Assembly (NCBI GenBank): GCA_900757485.1
Contig: CAAEOA010000264.1
Coordinates: 1-5,683 of the forward strand
Direction of reading: 5' to 3'
Length of the DNA stretch: 5,683 nt
Origin: Oscillospiraceae bacterium
Lineage (GTDB): Bacteria > Bacillota > Clostridia > Oscillospirales > Ruminococcaceae
Shown: positions 1-5,683 of the stretch, one piece after another
Layout of the letters: the number at the start of each line of letters is the position of its first letter
Numbering within the stretch: the stretch's first letter is position 1
The notes under the pieces: model-generated
The model's input: only the letters and a program-made list of their open reading frames with translations
The model's database searches: none
What the model was told of the DNA's origin: nothing
Made by a program: the position numbers and the translations under genes

Positions 1-2
1 AC

Positions 3-884
3 TCTACACATATTGACAAAGTCTTGTTTAAAGACATGTTCGGTTTTGCAGGATGGAACTTCCTGACCACTTGCACTTCCATGCTAAGCAGTCAAGGAGT
101 GGGCATCATGCTTAACATGCACTTTGGTACGGCAATCAATGCAGCCCGCGGTGTAGCTTCTCAAATCAATGGAACAGTAGGTGCTTTCTCTCGAAATTTC
201 ACTACAGCATTGAATCCGCAGATAACAAAATCGTATGCAGCCGGAGATATAGCATATACAACAAAACTGGTTTGCAGAGGCGCAAAGTTCTCATACCTGC
301 TATTTCTTTTCATCGCACTTCCATGCATGTTCGAAGTTGATTTTTTTCTTTCCAAATGGCTGACCGAAATGCCTCCTTACGCTGGTATTTTCGTCCAGTT
401 GACATTTCTCAACACCTTAGTTGAAATACTACTGAACTCAAATGAGACGTTAAACAGAGCTTCCGGAAAAATCCGCAAATTCCAGATTATCATCAGTGTG
501 GCCCAACTACTAATTCTCATTGTTTCCTACATAGTGCTTGAAATAACAGGCAATTCCATTTTGACTGTAGCAGTTACAAATGTCATTTATCTGTTGATTT
601 TCATTCCACGCATTACAGTAAACAAACCTTATATCGGAATAACATTCGGATATTTTTTCAAACATACGTTAAGAGGAGTTATGATTGTAACCTGTATCTC
701 AACTCTTGTATGCTTTGCATTCCTATCCGGTATGGAACAAGGTTGGATTCGTTTGTTCGGGACAAGTATCGTATCCACCCTAACAATAGCGATTACTTCA
801 TGGTTTTTCGCCTTAACGAAAGGTGAAAGAGAGAAGACAAGCTCTTTTATCAGAAAGAAAATTTACGCCATAAAACAAAACTAA
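3..884 (+). CDS. Wzx-type polysaccharide flippase (MATE/MOP superfamily), 5' end missing
   Basis: Inner-membrane transporter expected to flip undecaprenyl-diphosphate-linked repeat units to the periplasm. The reading frame is open to the left edge, so this is the C-terminal ~293 residues of a protein that usually has about 480-510. A TTG at 24 could be read as a start, but in-frame codons before it are open and the product would begin in mid-domain, so I treat the gene as truncated by the window. The stretch FGTAINAARGVASQING (about codons 35-51 from the TTG) is a signature I associate with Bacteroidota flippases of this type, and ALNPQITKSYA follows it. About seven or eight hydrophobic segments follow, with a short basic tail (RKKIYAIKQN), as is normal for the family. 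The stop TAA shares one base with the next ATG (TAATG), suggesting coupled translation. The family call is strong; the substrate is unknown. Confidence 0.88.
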   Translation, partial: STHIDKVLFKDMFGFAGWNFLTTCTSMLSSQGVGIMLNMHFGTAINAARGVASQINGTVGAFSRNFTTALNPQITKSYAAGDIAYTTKLVCRGAKFSYLLFLFIALPCMFEVDFFLSKWLTEMPPYAGIFVQLTFLNTLVEILLNSNETLNRASGKIRKFQIIISVAQLLILIVSYIVLEITGNSILTVAVTNVIYLLIFIPRITVNKPYIGITFGYFFKHTLRGVMIVTCISTLVCFAFLSGMEQGWIRLFGTSIVSTLTIAITSWFFALTKGEREKTSSFIRKKIYAIKQN

Positions 885-1783
885 TGTTCAGAAACAGAAC
901 TACATTAATGTACCTCTCTATCCTGGGCGTCATTTGCTATCATCTGTGCCTACATGGCATACACATCGGTCGGTTGAATGTAGGATATGCTGGAGTAGAT
1001 GTCTTCATGTTGCTGAGTGGATATGGCATTGCCAAGTCGCTTGCCCACAATTCCATAAAACAATTCTATATACATAGGCTCCGGCGAATCCTTCCATTGT
1101 GGATTGTCATGATAAGCTCTGTATGTATAATAAATTTAATATTAGGAGTGGGAAATCTTGGTTTAGATATATTCCTGCTCAATATCACATCACTTTCATT
1201 CTATTACAACCCTGACTTGCTGCCCGAATGGTATCTTTCCACCTTGCTCCTATTCTATGCTGTCAGCCCGTTACTAAAAATGCTTTTGGAAAAAGGTAGT
1301 TGGGGGTTAGTGATACTCATCAGTTTGGTTGTTGTCTTGGAAGAGGAATTTTTAGGAACCGGAAGATGGCAGTATGATAATGCGGTCGCCCGTTTCCCTC
1401 TTTATCTGCTGGGTATGCAGTGTGCCCTCAGTAACAAAGAGGATTTGCCTTATAAGGTCACCATTCCTTTGTTTCTATTAAGTGTTGCTTTCTTTTTTCA
1501 GGGACATCACTACCTATTTTCCGCATGTGCTGTGCTCCTCGCCATCCAAATAGCAAATATACTCATTGATAAATGGGGAGTCTTAAAGAACAAACTATTC
1601 AATTGGATTGGTACACACACTTTGGATATATATGTTGGCAATACTATAGCAGCGGTAATAGCCGAGCTGATTTTCTCTCCCGAAATGAATGTGTTTGACA
1701 AAATTTCCATCGACATAATGATGACTATAGGCCTGTCCCTATTGCTTTGGAAACTTAATTCACAACTACAAGATTTATGGTAA
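884..1783 (+). CDS. Acyltransferase-3 family membrane O-acyltransferase
   Basis: Predicted integral membrane enzyme that transfers an acetyl or other acyl group to a sugar hydroxyl of the polysaccharide. At 299 residues it is a little shorter than the usual 330-380, but it seems complete. Visible family landmarks are: His20 at the end of the first hydrophobic segment (LSILGVICYH); GVDVFMLLSGYG at 37-48, matching the G-VD-F--LSG block; FYIHRLRRILPLW at 61-73, matching the F--RR--RI-P block; EWYLS at 115-119; RFPLYLLGMQ at 170-179; and WIGTHTLDIYVGN near the C-terminus. About ten hydrophobic segments fit the family topology. The residue 11 before His20 is Met, not the Arg of the classical R-X10-H motif; Arg5 lies slightly upstream. 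ATG at 884 is the only sensible start and overlaps the flippase stop by one base. Its 3' end overlaps the next gene by 7 bp. Acyl donor and acceptor cannot be read from the sequence. Confidence 0.85.
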   Translation: MFRNRTTLMYLSILGVICYHLCLHGIHIGRLNVGYAGVDVFMLLSGYGIAKSLAHNSIKQFYIHRLRRILPLWIVMISSVCIINLILGVGNLGLDIFLLNITSLSFYYNPDLLPEWYLSTLLLFYAVSPLLKMLLEKGSWGLVILISLVVVLEEEFLGTGRWQYDNAVARFPLYLLGMQCALSNKEDLPYKVTIPLFLLSVAFFFQGHHYLFSACAVLLAIQIANILIDKWGVLKNKLFNWIGTHTLDIYVGNTIAAVIAELIFSPEMNVFDKISIDIMMTIGLSLLLWKLNSQLQDLW

Positions 1784-2466
1784 GAAAATATTTTCATTAT
1801 CTCACAGACACTATTACATGTAGATTCAACCGGCAGTTTTCTCTAAAAAAAGCCAATATGAAATGGATAGCCTACAATATAGGAGATCCGCAAGACAACA
1901 ACTGCATCAAAGTTGAAAACAGTACCGTCACTCACACATCTATTAATATTACGGGTAAAAACAACCGCATCATCGTGCGCAACGGGGCAAAGATGTTCTT
2001 CGGAGGGATAAAGATTATAGGAAATGACAATGAGGTAGTGTATGATGGTTGTAAAGCTATGATTAATGTATTTATGAAGGGAAATGGATGCAAAATTACA
2101 GTCGGAAGAGGCTCTCTGATAGACGAGAGCACAAGTATAGTACTAATGGGACAGGGCAACCGTGTGGAAATCGGTGAAGAGTGTATGTTTGCAGAGAAGG
2201 TTGAGATTTGGGCATCAGATACCCACCTTATCACAGACCTGCAAGGCAATCCATTAAACCCCTCGAAACCGGTCGTCATAGGCAAGCATGTATGGCTCGG
2301 CAAAGGGGTAAACGGGATGAAAGGCGTAACAATAGGAGAACATACAACCGTAGGCTTAGGAAGCATCGTAACAAAAGACCTCCCACCTCATTGCATCGCG
2401 GCAGGTAGTCCGGCAAAGGTGGTAAGGACCGGAACAGACTGGCATTTAGGACATACTAATATATAA
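1777..2466 (+). CDS. Hexapeptide-repeat (left-handed beta-helix) acetyltransferase
   Basis: Probable cytoplasmic acetyl-CoA-dependent O- or N-acetyltransferase of the LacA/WbbJ/NeuD-like group, acting on a sugar or glycan intermediate. The C-terminal part carries the classical pattern: HVWLGKGVNGMKGVTIG (171-187), TTVGLGSIVTKDLPPHCIAAG (190-210, broken hexapeptide coils) and SPAKVVR (211-217). His150 in the ASDTH motif (146-150) matches the usual catalytic His. The N-terminal half has four degenerate repeats with a G-x-x-N-x-V/I look, starting near residues 60, 82, 102 and 125, as expected for stacked beta-solenoid coils. Length 229 is at the long end of the usual 180-220. The start at 1777 overlaps the preceding gene by 7 bp; an internal ATG at 1858 (Met28) is a possible alternative that keeps all coils. 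It ends 3 bp before the deacetylase gene. The substrate is unknown. Confidence 0.88.
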   Translation: MVRKYFHYLTDTITCRFNRQFSLKKANMKWIAYNIGDPQDNNCIKVENSTVTHTSINITGKNNRIIVRNGAKMFFGGIKIIGNDNEVVYDGCKAMINVFMKGNGCKITVGRGSLIDESTSIVLMGQGNRVEIGEECMFAEKVEIWASDTHLITDLQGNPLNPSKPVVIGKHVWLGKGVNGMKGVTIGEHTTVGLGSIVTKDLPPHCIAAGSPAKVVRTGTDWHLGHTNI

Positions 2467-2469
2467 AAA

Positions 2470-4341
2470 ATGATACTACATCTGATACTTTCTTTGATAC
2501 TAAGCATAGAAACCATCATCATCATTGATTTTGCCATGGTGTTAAAGGGCATACATTTCAAATTAAGCCTATATGGTATATCATTGCTATCACAATTCAT
2601 ACTATTAGCATTTTGTTCGGATACTCCCAACATATTACTTTTTACATTAGCTGCCACACTGTTCCTTATTCCTTGGGTAATGTATCTTCTGTGGCTTCCA
2701 TTCGCAAAAACCTCACACGATTTTGAAGATGTTGATAATGGGAAAACAGCATGTTATGGCAACAAAAAAGTATTGCTGATAGTACCCCATCAAGACGATG
2801 AAATCAATGTGCTGGGCGGTATTTTTGAAGAGTTTATCAAATATGGTAGCACTGTACACATCGTATATGCCATAACAAACGGAACAATACAAGGTTTTAG
2901 ATATACTGAAGCATTAAATTTGTGCAAACACATTGGCATTCCGGACTCTAATGTCACATTCCTTGGATATGGATTTATACATAGTAAAAAGGCGAACATA
3001 CCTACCGTAACTAAAGGTACACAGAATGTTCCTGCATATAAAGAAGGTCAAGCCTTAACAAGAGAAAATATGGTGAACGACCTAAAAGAGATTATATTGC
3101 TGCAAAAACCAGATATTATTTTTGGTAGTGATTACGATTACCATGAAGAACATCATCTTGTAACTATTGCCATTGATGAGGCTTTGGGAAAAGTGCTAAA
3201 ATCAAAGTCAAAGTATCGTCCTATGGTGATGAAGAGCTATGCTTACCGAACTACATGGGAATCTTATCCAGATTATTACAAAAATAATATCCGTTCTACA
3301 CTTTACAAGAAAGCTACGGTGGAAACCTATCCGTGGGAAGAACGGTTGCGTCTGCCCATAGCAGCACACCTATTGAACAGAAGTCTACTCCGTTCAGATA
3401 TTTTCCGGCAATATAAAACCTTCAAGTCACAGAGAGCTGCAATGCGAGCTATCAATTTCAATGCCGATAAAGTGGCATGGCAACGCCGTTCAGACTCTTT
3501 ACTACTACAGGCTACCATTCAGGTTTCATCCGGCAAGGGAAGCAAATTGAACGACTTCTTACTCTATGATAAAAGTGAGACCTTTATGTTGAATCGTGAC
3601 AGCTTCCCCACCGAGGGAGCATGGATACCGGAAGAAACGGATAAAGAAAAGAAAGTTACTTTTACCTTGGCAAATCCATCACGTATTGAATATCTTCTGC
3701 TTTATCAGAATACTTGGAACAGCAATGTGGTGGAGAAAGTATCTATCTCATTTAACAATGAGAAACCTACCCAATATTCTTTAAGGACAGACGGTTATCC
3801 AACACGCATACATGTAAGAAAAGAAGATGTGGATTTTTTCACCATACGCATTATAAACAGCAGGGGCGCAAATGCCGGCCTCACAGAAGTGGAAGCATTT
3901 GAATGTAAAGAAGAGCAACCATTCAGCCTGATTAAATTGATGAATACATCGGAAGATTTCGTTTACGATTATTGGATAAATACATCGGGAGAGGAATCTT
4001 TCTTACTTTATGCCAAGGGTGATGCCTTGCCTCTTTCCGCAGCAGATTATTCCATTAGTGTGGACAATCCCAAATGCAAAGCTTTTATTATAGGGGCTGA
4101 AATAAAAGTTTACTGTCCTAAAGGTGAACAGACTCGCTTGATAGTAACATCCGTAAACTCACTGTATTCAGACACCGTCATACTTTCCAATCCCAACAAG
4201 ATGAAACGCCTCCGCTGTGCTATTGGACAAAAAACGGAAGCTATATATTACGGTATTTTCATCGGAGATACACACAGAAAAGCAACTTCTCTCTCCATCT
4301 TGTCGATGATAAAGAGTCACCTATGTTTTATTCAAAAATAG
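2470..4341 (+). CDS. Membrane-anchored PIG-L/LmbE-type deacetylase with C-terminal beta-sandwich domains
   Basis: Predicted zinc-dependent N-deacetylase acting on an N-acetylated amino sugar, here probably in the glycan repeat unit. Three hydrophobic segments lie at about 3-22, 32-50 and 54-77. The catalytic domain spans roughly 98-270: PHQDDE at 106-111 corresponds to the AHPDDE motif (zinc ligands His107 and Asp110), RYTEALNLCKHIGI at 144-157 is the conserved R--E----G region, and HEEHH at 225-229 replaces the usual HPDH (His228 is the likely third ligand). Residues about 353-477 resemble a discoidin-like (F5/8 type C) domain, ending in FTIRIINSRGANAGLTEVEAF. Residues about 480-576 look like another beta-sandwich, possibly Ig-like. 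At 623 residues it is far longer than simple family members (about 220-300). The last 15-20 residues may be read out of frame through foreign DNA (see the next feature). Loop charges hint at a cytoplasmic catalytic domain, but the sugar-binding-like domains would suit the periplasm; topology is unsettled. Confidence 0.82.
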   Translation: MILHLILSLILSIETIIIIDFAMVLKGIHFKLSLYGISLLSQFILLAFCSDTPNILLFTLAATLFLIPWVMYLLWLPFAKTSHDFEDVDNGKTACYGNKKVLLIVPHQDDEINVLGGIFEEFIKYGSTVHIVYAITNGTIQGFRYTEALNLCKHIGIPDSNVTFLGYGFIHSKKANIPTVTKGTQNVPAYKEGQALTRENMVNDLKEIILLQKPDIIFGSDYDYHEEHHLVTIAIDEALGKVLKSKSKYRPMVMKSYAYRTTWESYPDYYKNNIRSTLYKKATVETYPWEERLRLPIAAHLLNRSLLRSDIFRQYKTFKSQRAAMRAINFNADKVAWQRRSDSLLLQATIQVSSGKGSKLNDFLLYDKSETFMLNRDSFPTEGAWIPEETDKEKKVTFTLANPSRIEYLLLYQNTWNSNVVEKVSISFNNEKPTQYSLRTDGYPTRIHVRKEDVDFFTIRIINSRGANAGLTEVEAFECKEEQPFSLIKLMNTSEDFVYDYWINTSGEESFLLYAKGDALPLSAADYSISVDNPKCKAFIIGAEIKVYCPKGEQTRLIVTSVNSLYSDTVILSNPNKMKRLRCAIGQKTEAIYYGIFIGDTHRKATSLSILSMIKSHLCFIQK

Positions 4342-4541
4342 GTCAAGATTACACTCTATTAATCTACATTATGCACGTGTCAGTAATATTTTTCATCACA
4401 CGATTGATAAAAGACAATACATTCATAAACCCAATTTATGACTATTGTGGAGCAATCATTGTGTTTATTATCACACTACTATCATATAGTATCAAAGAAG
4501 GAACTTTTCTGTTTACAAAAAGTAAAAAAATCAACGAATGA
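4323..4541 (+). pseudogene. C-terminal remnant of a second acyltransferase-3 gene
   Basis: A 72-codon frame starts at an ATG inside the 3' end of the deacetylase gene (19-bp overlap). It begins FYSKIGQDYTLLIYIMH, which resembles the IG--YSLYIYI-H block that opens the last pair of membrane segments in acyltransferase-3 proteins. A hydrophobic segment (LIYIMHVSVIFFITRLI), a short loop and a second one (GAIIVFIITLLSY) follow, then a basic tail, so only the final two of about ten segments remain. Upstream in the same frame there is no stop back to 4128, but the translation is hydrophilic and lacks any other family motif, so the rest of the gene seems deleted. It differs from the intact copy at 884-1783 and is not a simple duplicate. 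Its TGA overlaps the next ATG (ATGA), the kind of coupling a functional gene would have had. A genuine small two-segment membrane protein cannot be excluded. Confidence 0.62.
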
Positions 4542-5419
4542 ATAGCTACAAATTATACGCAGTAAACTACGCTGATCCAGCATACGAATTCCGTCGCAAA
4601 GTAAATACCGATTCACTCAAAAAATTTGGAAAAGTGGATGAAGTGTTTGAATATGGTTCAGCAAGCATCCCCGAATTCATTGAAGCTCATCCTGATTTGT
4701 TTAAATACAAATTCGGAGCAGGCATGCATTCTTGGAAGCCTTATATCATTTTAAAGGCACTTGACAATATCAAAGACGGTGATTGGCTGTTTTATTGTGA
4801 CTGCGGTGCAGAGATTATAGACGATGTACATAAGTTGACAGACCATGCAATAACAGATGGTGAAGACTTTATGGTGTTCCAACTGCTTTGGGCTACCACA
4901 CGAGAGTACACAAAAGCGGAAGTCATTAGGTGGCTTTATGTGGAGAATCCCGATTTGCCGCAGGTGTTAAGTGGATTCATCTTTATGAAAAAGAATACCA
5001 AAACCGTCGCCTTGATTCAAGAATGGCTTAACTTATGTATAGTGGAAAAGTACATTGCATGTGAACGTTTTGATGAGACAATACCTAATGACCCGATTTT
5101 TAAAGTGCATCGTGACGATCAGTCGTTACTTGACATCGTTGTTCGCAAACACGGCATACGCCCCTATCGCGACCCGTCGGACTACGGTCTGCGCAGCTAT
5201 TTCTGGCAACCCTTGGGGAAAGACGAGCGGCGGAGCGATTATCCCGTAGTGGTGCTGTCGTTCCGGCGAGCCGATGCAGCAGAATACAAGAAGACATATT
5301 TCCAACGCTATCGCCTATGGCAATTATGCTTAGGACATTATGGTATCTACCGCAGGATCAAGAAACTCTTGATAAAAGCCGGAATATTGAGACGCGAACC
5401 TTCTGGTTTAGGTATATGA
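4538..5419 (+). CDS. Putative glycosyltransferase, GT-A-like (nucleotide-diphospho-sugar transferase type)
   Basis: Probable cytoplasmic enzyme adding a sugar to the lipid-linked repeat unit. It has 293 residues and no signal peptide or membrane segment. Visible motifs are: FGAGMHSWKPYIILKAL at 59-75, matching the G-G---WKPYII pattern of a poorly characterised bacterial glycosyltransferase-like group; DGDWLFYCDCGAEI at 80-93, where DCG stands in place of a DxD or DAG metal and nucleotide-sugar binding site; SGFIFMKKN at 145-153; and HRDDQSLLDI at 191-200, resembling the H--DQS block of the same group. The C-terminal tail is basic (RYRLW, YRRIKKLLIK), which may favour membrane association. The start ATG overlaps the stop of the acyltransferase remnant by 4 bp. 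Base composition is uneven: about 39% GC over 4561-4680 but about 62% over 5141-5280. I recall the motif pattern but cannot name a CAZy family; donor and linkage are unknown. Confidence 0.7.
   Translation: MNSYKLYAVNYADPAYEFRRKVNTDSLKKFGKVDEVFEYGSASIPEFIEAHPDLFKYKFGAGMHSWKPYIILKALDNIKDGDWLFYCDCGAEIIDDVHKLTDHAITDGEDFMVFQLLWATTREYTKAEVIRWLYVENPDLPQVLSGFIFMKKNTKTVALIQEWLNLCIVEKYIACERFDETIPNDPIFKVHRDDQSLLDIVVRKHGIRPYRDPSDYGLRSYFWQPLGKDERRSDYPVVVLSFRRADAAEYKKTYFQRYRLWQLCLGHYGIYRRIKKLLIKAGILRREPSGLGI
5141..5280. other. GC-rich patch inside the glycosyltransferase gene
   Basis: By hand count 87 of 140 bases are G or C (62%). The start of the same gene (4561-4680) has 47 of 120 (39%), and the 60 bases after the patch have 22 of 60 (37%). 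The reading frame continues through it, encoding about residues 202-247. It could mark a recombination segment from a higher-GC relative, or a local codon-use fluctuation. Confidence 0.6.
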
Positions 5420-5563
5420 CACCAGTACACTGCAACCTACGCTCACTTAACTTGCCGAAGAAGATCGGGTGTATACTACAGATTGTAGAATGGTAGGTTC
5501 ACATCATACCTTTGTAGCATTTCGGATTAAATTATAAAAGGACATTTAAAATTCAAGGAATTC
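5420..5563. other. Intergenic region between transcription units
   Basis: This is the only real gap in the window (144 bp). It holds a likely Bacteroides-type promoter (5482-5514), a small hairpin (CTACA at 5476-5480 with TGTAG at 5484-5488) and a 7-bp inverted repeat (AACCTAC at 5434-5440, GTAGGTT at 5493-5499). No stem followed by a T run is present, so I see no clear intrinsic terminator for the upstream unit. The last 40 bases are AT-rich, as is common for Bacteroidota leaders. Confidence 0.6.
5482..5514 (+). promoter_or_regulatory. Bacteroides-type promoter (sigma-ABfr-like -33/-7)
   Basis: TACCTTTG at 5507-5514 matches the Bacteroidota -7 consensus TAnnTTTG exactly. ATTG at 5482-5485 matches three of four bases of the -33 element TTTG, with a 21-bp spacer, within the usual range. 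Transcription would start near 5520 and give a leader of about 40 bases before the ATG at 5564. This suggests that the downstream gene is not only read through from the operon. Confidence 0.55.
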
Positions 5564-5683
5564 ATGAAACTTAGACTTTTTGGACCAGGTGGTCGTGTAT
5601 GGCGATTGGCTTTCCGAATAAAACATACCGCTAAATCATTAAAGTACAGACAATTATACAATATAAAGGGGGGGGGGGGGGGG
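5564..5683 (+). CDS. Start of an unidentified gene, cut by the window end
   Basis: The frame opens with ATG at 5564 and stays open for 40 codons to the edge. The in-frame stop TAA at 5528-5530 lies upstream, and there is no other ATG between. AAGGA at 5555-5559, four bases before the ATG, could help ribosome binding, though Bacteroidota rarely depend on it. The N-terminus (MKLRLFGPGGRVWRLAFRIK) is strongly basic with an amphipathic look, and KYRQLYNIK follows. That is reminiscent of the N-terminal helix of some membrane-associated polysaccharide enzymes, but I do not recognise the family. The last five codons are Gly from a poly-G run that may be an artefact, so the reliable coding part ends at about 5668. 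Confidence 0.5.
   Translation, partial: MKLRLFGPGGRVWRLAFRIKHTAKSLKYRQLYNIKGGGGG
5668..5683. repeat. Terminal homopolymer of 16 G
   Basis: An uninterrupted G run occupies the last 16 bases, directly after AT-rich coding sequence. Its position exactly at the sequence end points to an assembly or sequencing artefact, such as the dark-cycle G calls of two-colour sequencers. A true slippery tract inside the gene at 5564 is the less likely alternative. Confidence 0.85.

Noticed and set aside
24..26. TTG as a genuine start of the flippase gene
   Set aside because: The same frame is open to the left edge and the protein would lack about the first 200 residues of the family, so the gene is cut by the window.
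884..946. Loss of the catalytic Arg of the R-X10-H motif in the acyltransferase
   Set aside because: Met9 occupies that place, but I recall an LMG-type subgroup of these enzymes with Met there and an Arg a few residues earlier, as with Arg5 here. I therefore do not claim an inactive enzyme.
1932..2366. Long minus-strand frame opposite the acetyltransferase gene
   Set aside because: It lies antisense to a clear hexapeptide-repeat gene, has a low-complexity composition rich in Pro and Ser, and shows no recognisable motif; it is a shadow frame.
5055..5297. Overlapping frames on both strands within the GC-rich patch
   Set aside because: They arise because the GC-rich stretch has few stop codons; the main frame carries the family motifs.
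5476..5488. Small hairpin CTACA-GAT-TGTAG as a terminator
   Set aside because: The stem is 5 bp, has little GC and no following T run.
5434..5499. Inverted repeat AACCTAC/GTAGGTT as the ends of an invertible promoter
   Set aside because: The arms are only 7 bp, the enclosed segment is 52 bp, and the likely -7 box lies outside it. Known Bacteroides capsule promoter switches have longer arms and enclose the promoter.
1..5683. CRISPR arrays, tRNA or rRNA genes, insertion sequences
   Set aside because: No spaced repeats, cloverleaf-like segments, rRNA motifs or transposase motifs were seen on either strand.

Overview
The window looks like part of a surface-polysaccharide (capsule, O-antigen or exopolysaccharide) cluster from a member of the Bacteroidota, probably a gut Bacteroides, Phocaeicola or Prevotella relative. 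The case rests on moderate to low GC, a flippase sequence typical of that group, genes that overlap or nearly touch with no regular Shine-Dalgarno sites, and one promoter-like site of the Bacteroides type (TAnnTTTG). The genus is inference. Both ends cut through genes, so this is probably a contig fragment, and the right end stops in a run of 16 G.

Layout: all genes are on the + strand. Positions 1-5419 form one tight transcription unit: the C-terminal part of a Wzx-type flippase; a membrane acyltransferase of the acyltransferase-3 family; a hexapeptide-repeat (left-handed beta-helix) acetyltransferase; a large membrane-anchored PIG-L-type deacetylase with C-terminal beta-sandwich domains; a short leftover of a second acyltransferase-3 gene; and a putative glycosyltransferase. 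Junctions are 1-bp, 7-bp, 19-bp and 4-bp overlaps plus one 3-bp gap, which suggests translational coupling. After a 144-bp gap with a likely promoter, another gene starts at 5564 and runs off the window.

How the genes may work together (inference): the glycosyltransferase adds a sugar to a lipid-linked repeat unit, the deacetylase removes an N-acetyl group from an amino sugar in the unit, the two acyltransferases decorate the unit with acetyl or other acyl groups, and the flippase moves the finished unit across the inner membrane. No polymerase, initiating transferase or sugar-nucleotide synthesis gene is visible here.

The most notable points are the decayed second acyltransferase fused at the end of the deacetylase gene, the unusual domain make-up of the deacetylase, a sharply GC-rich patch inside the glycosyltransferase gene, and the terminal poly-G run. 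I see no evidence of a wholly new system; this is an accessory glycan locus with mosaic features.
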